DNA of 64,000 nucleotides, taken from positions 62,001 through 126,000 of the forward strand of contig JADKKI010000033.1 in assembly GCA_016720595.1 (NCBI GenBank), in the 5' to 3' direction. A program made the translations under genes and the position numbers. The stretch comes from Myxococcales bacterium (GTDB lineage Bacteria; Myxococcota_A; Polyangia; Haliangiales; Haliangiaceae). The notes beneath the pieces are model-generated. The model was not told the DNA's origin. It made no database searches and saw only the letters and a list, made by a program, of their open reading frames with translations. Positions 58,498-64,000 of this stretch are shown here, piece after piece; positions within the stretch are counted from its first letter, which is position 1; every line of letters begins with the position of its first letter.

Positions 58498-58958
58498 GGG
58501 CTGCACTCCAGGAACCAGTAGACCCCGCGATCCTCGATCGCACGGAACCCGAGACGCTCGTACAGGCGAAGCGCGGGGTTGTTCTTCTCCACGTGGATTC
58601 GCAGTGGCACCGCCTCGCGCCGCGCCTCCTCCACGAGACCGCGGAGCAGGGCGCCGCCGATACCCGCGCTGCGAAATGCAGGCAACAGCGCGATGTCGAC
58701 GATCCGCATCTCGCTCGCGATCCGGCGCACGTACAGCCGGCCCACAGGTTCATCGTCGTGGAGGATCACGTCGAACGCGGTGTTCGAGTAGTTGTCCTGG
58801 TAGTGGCGGTGTTGCGCGGTGAACTGCATCTGGAGAAACGCGGTCTTCTGCGCCGGGCTCCAATCGGTGAGCGCGAGCTCTTCGGTTCGCGTGCTGGCGT
58901 AGACCCGGTAGAGGAAGTCCTCGTCGGCAGGGACGATCGGGCGGAGCGTGACGGGCAT
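58494..58958 (-). CDS. GNAT-family N-acetyltransferase
   Basis: 154-residue acetyl-CoA-dependent acetyltransferase. Motif A is IVDIALLPAFRSAGIGGALL with the RSAGIG acetyl-CoA loop; the C-terminal VEKNNPALRLYERLGFRAI is also typical. The substrate is unknown. It lies four bases after the first tail-collar gene and overlaps the next lipoprotein gene, so it belongs to that gene string; GNATs recur next to collar proteins in other genomes as I recall. Confidence 0.9.
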   Translation of the reverse strand: MPVTLRPIVPADEDFLYRVYASTRTEELALTDWSPAQKTAFLQMQFTAQHRHYQDNYSNTAFDVILHDDEPVGRLYVRRIASEMRIVDIALLPAFRSAGIGGALLRGLVEEARREAVPLRIHVEKNNPALRLYERLGFRAIEDRGVYWFLECSP

Positions 58959-58962
58959 CGGC

Positions 58963-59481
58963 CTAGGTACGAGGTGGGTAGACTCCCTGGAGCGCGATGC
59001 AGAAGTAGAACGTCAGGTACGGCTGCATGTTGTTGTGGGGAGCATCTCCGCCAGCCGGGGTGGTCGCGTTGGGGTTGAGGTTCGTCAGCGGGCCCGGCGC
59101 CGCGTACTGCGAGACACCGAGGCCCACGGCGTGGCGATTGCCCGCCGGGATCCGCGTGGTCGAGTCTGCTGCCGAAGCGCTGAGACTGTGGCTGTGGGAC
59201 GGAATCTCGGACTCGAGCAGGCTCACGGTGTCGCTGCCGCCCTGCTCGCCGAGATCATGGAGGCTGAGCCCCGGGCCTTGACCTGGGTGCATCGGTGCGC
59301 GGCCCTGAAGATCAGGCAGCGCGAAGTTGCTCATCCCGTTGCCACCGTAGGTGGTCCCGAGGAGCGAGAACAGCGCGGTGTTCTGCGACAGCGGCAGGAG
59401 CTGTCCGTCACACCACGCCCATCCCTTGGGCGGGAAGTTGAACGGGAAGATCCGGATCTCGGCGACGAAGGGATCGGCCAT
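58963..59481 (-). CDS. phage tail-collar (microcystin-dependent-type) protein 1
   Basis: 172-residue tail-collar protein. The N-terminus MADPFVAEIRIFPFNFPPKG and WCDGQLLPLSQNTALFSLLG with TTYGGNGMSNFALPDLQGR is the collar-domain signature; the end MQPYLTFYFCIALQGVYPP is shared with its paralogues. A GAGGAG site precedes the ATG. Collar proteins trimerise at the tip of phage tail fibres, but stand-alone chromosomal triplets like this are not within an obvious prophage. Nine bases separate it from the next copy. Confidence 0.9.
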   Translation of the reverse strand: MADPFVAEIRIFPFNFPPKGWAWCDGQLLPLSQNTALFSLLGTTYGGNGMSNFALPDLQGRAPMHPGQGPGLSLHDLGEQGGSDTVSLLESEIPSHSHSLSASAADSTTRIPAGNRHAVGLGVSQYAAPGPLTNLNPNATTPAGGDAPHNNMQPYLTFYFCIALQGVYPPRT

Positions 59482-59490
59482 GGCAGCTCC

Positions 59491-60000
59491 TCAGGTGGGG
59501 GACGGGTAGATCCCGAACAGCGAGATGATGAAGTCGACGCACAGGTACGGCTGAAAGTTCGTGTGCGGCTGTGATCCACCGACCGAGGCGATGCTCGACG
59601 GATGAAGGTTCACGTTCGGAGCGTCGGTGCCGTATGCCGTGACCGTGGCGCTCGGGCTTGGAGCAGGGATCGCGTTCGCGGCAGGCGTCCCGGTCGCTGT
59701 GTTCGTCGATGCCAGCGCGGCGTGGGCATGCGCCGGGATCTGGTTGACGCTCAGCGTGATCTCCTCGGCACCGCCGGTCTCCGCGAGGATGAACCCGTTG
59801 CCCTGATGGATCGGGAGCCGCCCACGCAGATCCGGCAAGCCGAACGTGCTCTGACCGTCGCCGCCATAGGTGGTGCCGATCAGCTGGAACAGCGTCTCGT
59901 ACTCCGAGATCGGGAGCAGCTGCCCTTCGCAGAACATCCAGCCCGCGGGCGCGAAGTTGCCCGCGAACATCCGGACCTCGCCGACATAAGGTTGGGCCAT
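59491..60000 (-). CDS. phage tail-collar (microcystin-dependent-type) protein 2
   Basis: 169-residue paralogue: MAQPYVGEVRMFAGNFAPAG, CEGQLLPISEYETLFQLIGT, TYGGDGQSTFGLPDLRGRLP and the C-terminal NFQPYLCVDFIISLFGIYPS. The middle part (about 85-140) is the most divergent and Ala/Thr-rich, as expected for a receptor-facing loop region. AGGAGA precedes the ATG. It is intact and unbroken. Confidence 0.9.
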   Translation of the reverse strand: MAQPYVGEVRMFAGNFAPAGWMFCEGQLLPISEYETLFQLIGTTYGGDGQSTFGLPDLRGRLPIHQGNGFILAETGGAEEITLSVNQIPAHAHAALASTNTATGTPAANAIPAPSPSATVTAYGTDAPNVNLHPSSIASVGGSQPHTNFQPYLCVDFIISLFGIYPSPT

Positions 60001-60009
60001 CGAGATCTC

Positions 60010-60515
60010 CTAGTTCTGGCTCGGGAAGATGCCCTGCAATGCGATGCAGAAGCTGAGGGTGAGGAACGGCTGCATGTTGAGGTGCGCCTGCGATCCGCCG
60101 ACGTTCGCGAGCGCGTTCGGGGCCATCGCCACGAGGTTGGAGGCGCTCGTGTACTGCGGCGAGCCGGTGCTCTGCGCGAGCATCACGCTGGCGCTGGGCG
60201 TGTTGGTGGTGGCCACCGCGGACGTCGCGCTGTGCGTGTGGAGGTGCTGCGGGATCTCCGAGATCGAGAGCGTGTGTGCCTGCTCGCCCGCCCTCTCGCC
60301 AGCGTGTGTCCGTTGCCGACGTGGATCGGTACGCGGCCGCGGAGGTCGGGCAGTGCGAAGTTGACGGTTCCATTCCCACCGAACGTCGTCCCCAGCAACG
60401 CGAACAGCGCCTGGTTCTGGTTGATCGGCAACAGCTGGCCGTCGCACAGCGCCCACCCCTTGGGGGGGAAGACGAAGCTCATGAGCCGGATCTCTGCGAG
60501 GAACGGTTCAGCCAT
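60010..60515 (-). CDS. phage tail-collar (microcystin-dependent-type) protein 3, frame break near 60300
   Basis: Third collar paralogue of about 168 residues. The first part (MAEPFLAEIRLMSFVFPPKG, CDGQLLPINQNQALFALLGT, NFALPDLRGRVPIHVGNGHT) and the second (GERAGEQAHTLSISEIPQHL, MQPFLTLSFCIALQGIFPSQ) lie in adjacent frames. A lost G in CTGGCGAG at 60298-60301 explains it. GGAGAG precedes the ATG at 60515. It is 50 bases downstream of the giant adhesin stop. Confidence 0.8.
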
Positions 60516-60565
60516 GGTGGTCTCTCCAGGATAAGACGGAATCGCCTGCGGACGTGAGTCGGAAA

Positions 60566-63500
60566 CTACGGGGCCGTCGAGCAGCTCGAGAAGCCGCTGG
60601 TGCCCGAGATCAGGAGCGTCCTGAGCCCCGTGCCCGCGTTGAGCTGGCTGGCCGGGTTCAGGCCATCCACGAACATCTCGACCGCGGTGGTCGCCGTGGC
60701 GGCCATGCCCTCGATCCCGAACGCATTGACCGTGGTGCTCGTGCCCTGCTTGCGCAGGCCGATGCCCTCGGGCACCAGGCCCGTGCCCGCGGTCGTGTTG
60801 CCCGAGATGTCGAGGCAAACGTCGTCGTCAGCGCTCACGCCGTTGCCGGCGTCCACGCGGATGCCGGGGCGATTGCCGGCGAGCGGCGCCGCGACGGTGT
60901 TGTTCTTGATGCTGACATTCAGGTGGCCGGTGGCGTCGCGCGCGGTGGCGAGGATGCCGTTGCCGTCGGTCTGGCTGATCATGTTGTTGCTGATCGTCGC
61001 CGTGAGCGTGGGCGTGTCGGTGCTCGCGAACGTCTGGCTCGTGCCCGCGCCGATGCCCTGCGCACCGACGCTATTGTTGGCCACGACGGTGTTGCCGGTG
61101 ACGATCGCGGTGACCGTCGCGAAGCCGAACGAGGACAGCACGAGCGCGGTTCCGGTGGCGTGGGAGATCGCGTTGCCGGTGATCAGGAAGTTGCCAGTGC
61201 CCTTGCCGTTGACCACCGCGATCAGGCCGCTCGTCCCGAACCGGTTGCCGGCGCTCGCACCGGAGAGCGTGTTGTTGGTGATCGCGATCGGGCTCGCGGC
61301 GCTCGCCCCGTATGTGCCGGCGGTGGCACCGGCGCTCGCGGCGTTGCCACCCTGCACCATGATGCCGCCAGCGCTCGGGAAGTTCGTGACCGTGTTCTGG
61401 TTGAGCGTCGCCTTGGTGATGCTCGCGACGCCCCCGGCGGAGCCGAACGCGACCAGCCGGATGCCGGTGCCGAGGGAGCTCGCCGTCGAGGTCGAGCTCG
61501 TGATCACGTTGTTCGAGATCGTCGCGTCGCTGATCGTGCCGGAGAAGCTGAAGATGTCGATGCCGTGGTAGTAGGCGTTCGTCAGCGTGTTGCCCGTGAT
61601 GGTGACCACGCCATCGAGGTTGTTCTCGGTCCCTACGGCCGTGGTGTTGAACGCGACGTTCGAGGTCTCGGCGCCCAGGCCGGTGCCGGAGCTGTCGATC
61701 CGGCTGTTCGTCAGGCTGAAGCCGTGGACCTGCGTGCCGGCGATGCCGCTGCTGGTCGTGGCGCTGATGAACATCCGATCGAGCGAGACGTTGGACGTGC
61801 TCGTCATCGACACACCCGAGGTCCCGCCCTGAAGCGAACCACCCGAGCAGCTCCCCACCGAGGAGCAGGTGCCGCCGCTGCCCTTGACCTTGAGGCCGCC
61901 GCTCGCGCCCGTGGTGTCGAGCACGATGCCGCTGGTCGCGCCGTTCGACGTGACGCTCCGCAGCTCGACGTTGTTGGCGCCGATCGTGGTGTTCGCGATC
62001 CGGAGCGCCGCGCCCGTGGTGGTGGTCAGCTTGTTGAGCGTCGCGCCGGTCGCCGCGGGGTTGCACGGGTTTTCGTCGCACAGCTCGAAGGTGCCGCCGC
62101 CGGTGACGTCGAGGGCCGCGTTGGCCGCGGTCGAGAGCACGAGCCCGCCGGAGAACCGGATGGTCGCGCCCGCATTGTTGGTCGCGCTGATGCCGCTACC
62201 GTCGCCATCGTCGCCGTCGGTGATCGCGCCGGTGAAGCTCTTGACCCCGCCGGTGGTGTTCGCGATCGCGACCAGCTGGCCAACGTCGTCGGTGATCGCG
62301 CCGCCGTAGGTGATGTTGGCCGTGCCGCCGGTGATCCGGATGTCCGTGCCGGTGGCGTTGACGATCGAGCCGCTCAGCACGTTCATCGTCCCGGTGACGC
62401 TGGCGAGGTCCATGCCCTGCGTCGGGCTGTTTCTGCTGTTGATGGTTGCGAGCGAGAAGTTGATCGGCGCCGTGGTGCCGGTGTCGATGTCCACCGCCGG
62501 TCCGTTGGTCGCGTCGACGCCCAGGAGCGCGGTGGCCGTCAAGTCGGCGGCACTCGTGTTCGCGCGGGCGACGAGCCCCGCCCCGTTCGACGTCCTGATC
62601 GAGAGGATCTGGCACGTGAGGTCGCCGGAGTTGCCGGCGCCGGAGATCCCGTAGGCGAGGCCGATCCCCGACGTGCTGGACTTGGCGATGCTGGTGGTGC
62701 CGAACGTCAACAGCGTCGTCGAACCCTGGATCTGCATCCCGGTCCCGGCTGGGTTCGTGATGGTGGTCGGACCCGCGACGACGAGGCCGCCGCCGTTCGC
62801 GTGCAGGAAGCCGACGCCCGAGCCACCGATGATCTGGATCGTCCCGAACGTCCGCGTCCCCGACGCGTTGTTCTGCAGGCTGATCCCATCGGTGCCGAGG
62901 CCAGACCCCGGATCGACCCGAGTGGTGCCGAAGTCGATGCTCGCGGTCGACCCGGTCATCAGGATGCCCTGAGTCGTGTTCCCGCTGATCGTCGTGTTCG
63001 TGATGGCCAGGCTGCCGGCGACGTTCTGCAGCAGGATCCCCTGGGTCGGGCTGCTCGTCGACGCGACGGTCGAGAAGCTCCCCGCGAGCGTGCCGCCGTT
63101 GAGGTTCAGCGCCTGGCCGGCGCCGCTGATCGAGAGCGTTCCCACGGTGAGCGTGCCGAACGTGGTCCCCGAGATTCCGGCGCCGACGCGATCGGTGATC
63201 GTGAGGCCCTTGATCGTGTTGTCCGTCGAGAGCTGGACCGCATGTCCCCCCGCCCCTGACGTGCTGATCGTCGGGTTCCGCCGACGGCTGGCGCTGGCCG
63301 ATCAGGTACTCGCCGGCCTTGAGCGTCACCGCGTTGGCGTCGGTTCGGTCGTAGCTGCCGGCATAGATGAACACCAGGCCGCCAGTCCCACGGCCGGTCG
63401 GCAGATCGCTCAGGGCCGCGAACGGGCGGAGCATCGAGCCGTTCCGCGTGCCCGTCGCCGGAACAACCTCGTCGATGAAGTACGCCTGGCCCGCGACGTT

Positions 63501-64000
63501 GATCGTCACGGTCGCGATGCTCGAGCCACCGGCGTTGGTCAGCGTGTACTTGAAGGTGTCGGTGCCCGACATCGCCGGGGGTGGCTCGTAGACGAAGCTG
63601 CCGTCCGCGCCCAGTGTGATGAAGCCGCCCTGAGCGGTGGCGGTGGCCGTGCCGAGCACGGTCTGCTCCGCGCCGGTCGAGGCGCCATAGCTCGCGATCG
63701 AGGCGCCGTTGACCGTGTCGTTGACCAGCACGCCGAAGCCTGCCGGCATGTCGATCGGGATGCCGGCGTTGGCGGTGTAGTCCGCGCTCGGGCCGTCGGC
63801 GACGGCGGTCGGCGGCGGTGCGGCGACCGTGACCATCTGCTGCACCTGCGGCGCGGCGTTGAAGTTGGTGTTGCCCGCCTGGTTCGCGTTGATGGTGCAG
63901 GTCCCGATCGTGAGGAACGTGACGGTCGAGCTCGCGATCGAGCACACCGCGGCCGACGAAGGATCGATGCTGAACGTCACCGTGAGGCCCGAGGTCGCGG
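60566..64000 (-). CDS. giant surface adhesin: Big-like, VCBS/cadherin-like and beta-helix domains (partial)
   Basis: More than 1140 residues; the N-terminus lies beyond the window. From the upstream end: an Ig-like unit (TFSIDPSSAAVCSIASSTVT, GTCTINANQAGNTNFNAAPQ), a VCBS/cadherin-like unit (FGVLVNDTVNGASIASYGAS, FVYEPPPAMSGTDTFKYTLT), a short bridge (FIDEVVPATGTRNG, ALSDLPTGRGTGGLVFIYAG), then about 850 residues of right-handed parallel beta-helix with Ile/Asn/Thr/Gly coils such as AITNTTISGNTTQGILMTGS. The frame changes once near 63272-63278 (one extra base before CCGACGATC). The C-terminus has no anchor; export may be type V or type I. It heads the collar gene string and is probably the adhesin for this locus. 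Confidence 0.82.

Noticed and set aside
58494..60515. Prophage or tailocin
   Set aside because: Only collar proteins are phage-like; no tube, sheath, baseplate, lysis, portal or terminase gene is visible in the window.
60554..63259. 901-codon plus-strand open frame opposite the adhesin
   Set aside because: Composition is Arg/Ala/Asp/Gly-rich and lacks domains; the beta-helix frame on the minus strand is clearly coding.

Overview
The window is high-GC DNA with short or absent gaps, many GTG starts and frequent start/stop overlaps (ATGA, GTGA, TGATG). It encodes five Hanks-type Ser/Thr kinases, a PP2C phosphatase, an RsbR-like STAS protein, a diguanylate cyclase, FG-GAP and Hydin-like surface proteins, and two proteins ending in a MYXO-CTERM tail (Cys, hydrophobic helix, Arg run). 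Together these point to a myxobacterium (Myxococcota); the family cannot be fixed from sequence alone. I saw no tRNA, rRNA or CRISPR.

Layout. 1-12 kb: a partial TonB-dependent receptor, a zinc-ribbon kinase, a GAF-GGDEF cyclase, an ECF sigma factor coupled to a WD40 kinase, a lipoprotein and a second zinc-ribbon kinase. 11.7-14.4 kb: a decayed AbrB/Doc-type toxin-antitoxin pair converging on groES-groEL with a CIRCE operator. 14.5-23.3 kb: an FG-GAP lipoprotein, tryptophan 2,3-dioxygenase, M16 peptidase, kynureninase and an MFS transporter. 22-31.2 kb (minus strand): a tightly coupled run of kinase, TPR/PEGA/beta-barrel protein, two large paralogous MYXO-CTERM surface proteins and the MFS transporter. 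31-45 kb: ferredoxin, outer-membrane proteins, a divergent PP2C / RsbR-like / kinase locus, an M28 peptidase, moeA, an RluA-type pseudouridine synthase and a PDZ protein. 45-49 kb: the mutasome genes imuA and imuB, separated by two genes, each with a LexA-like box touching its start codon. 49-52.6 kb: a frame-broken PAS hybrid histidine kinase and a cysteine-cluster protein. 52.6-54.7 kb: a mobile region with a Y1/REP-type transposase between roughly 150-bp inverted repeats, several shorter repeats and a 137-bp pentanucleotide tract. 54.7-64 kb (minus strand): a truncated ptsP pseudogene, dus, small genes, a GNAT enzyme, three tail-collar proteins and a giant beta-helix adhesin that runs off the end.

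A recurrent feature is the single-base frame break inside otherwise well-preserved genes (near 3313, 11220, 11883, 45670, 50063, 51400, 51424, 57080, 60300 and 63275, and several in ptsP). Many lie in short G or C runs. Either the assembly carries indel errors or the strain carries many fresh mutations; ptsP and the toxin-antitoxin pair look truly decayed, the others mostly do not.

Functionally the window is dominated by signalling and cell-surface genes. The most interesting candidates for undescribed systems are the kinase/beta-barrel/paired MYXO-CTERM operon, the tail-collar triplet with its giant adhesin, and the transposase flanked by inverted repeats that look protein-coding.
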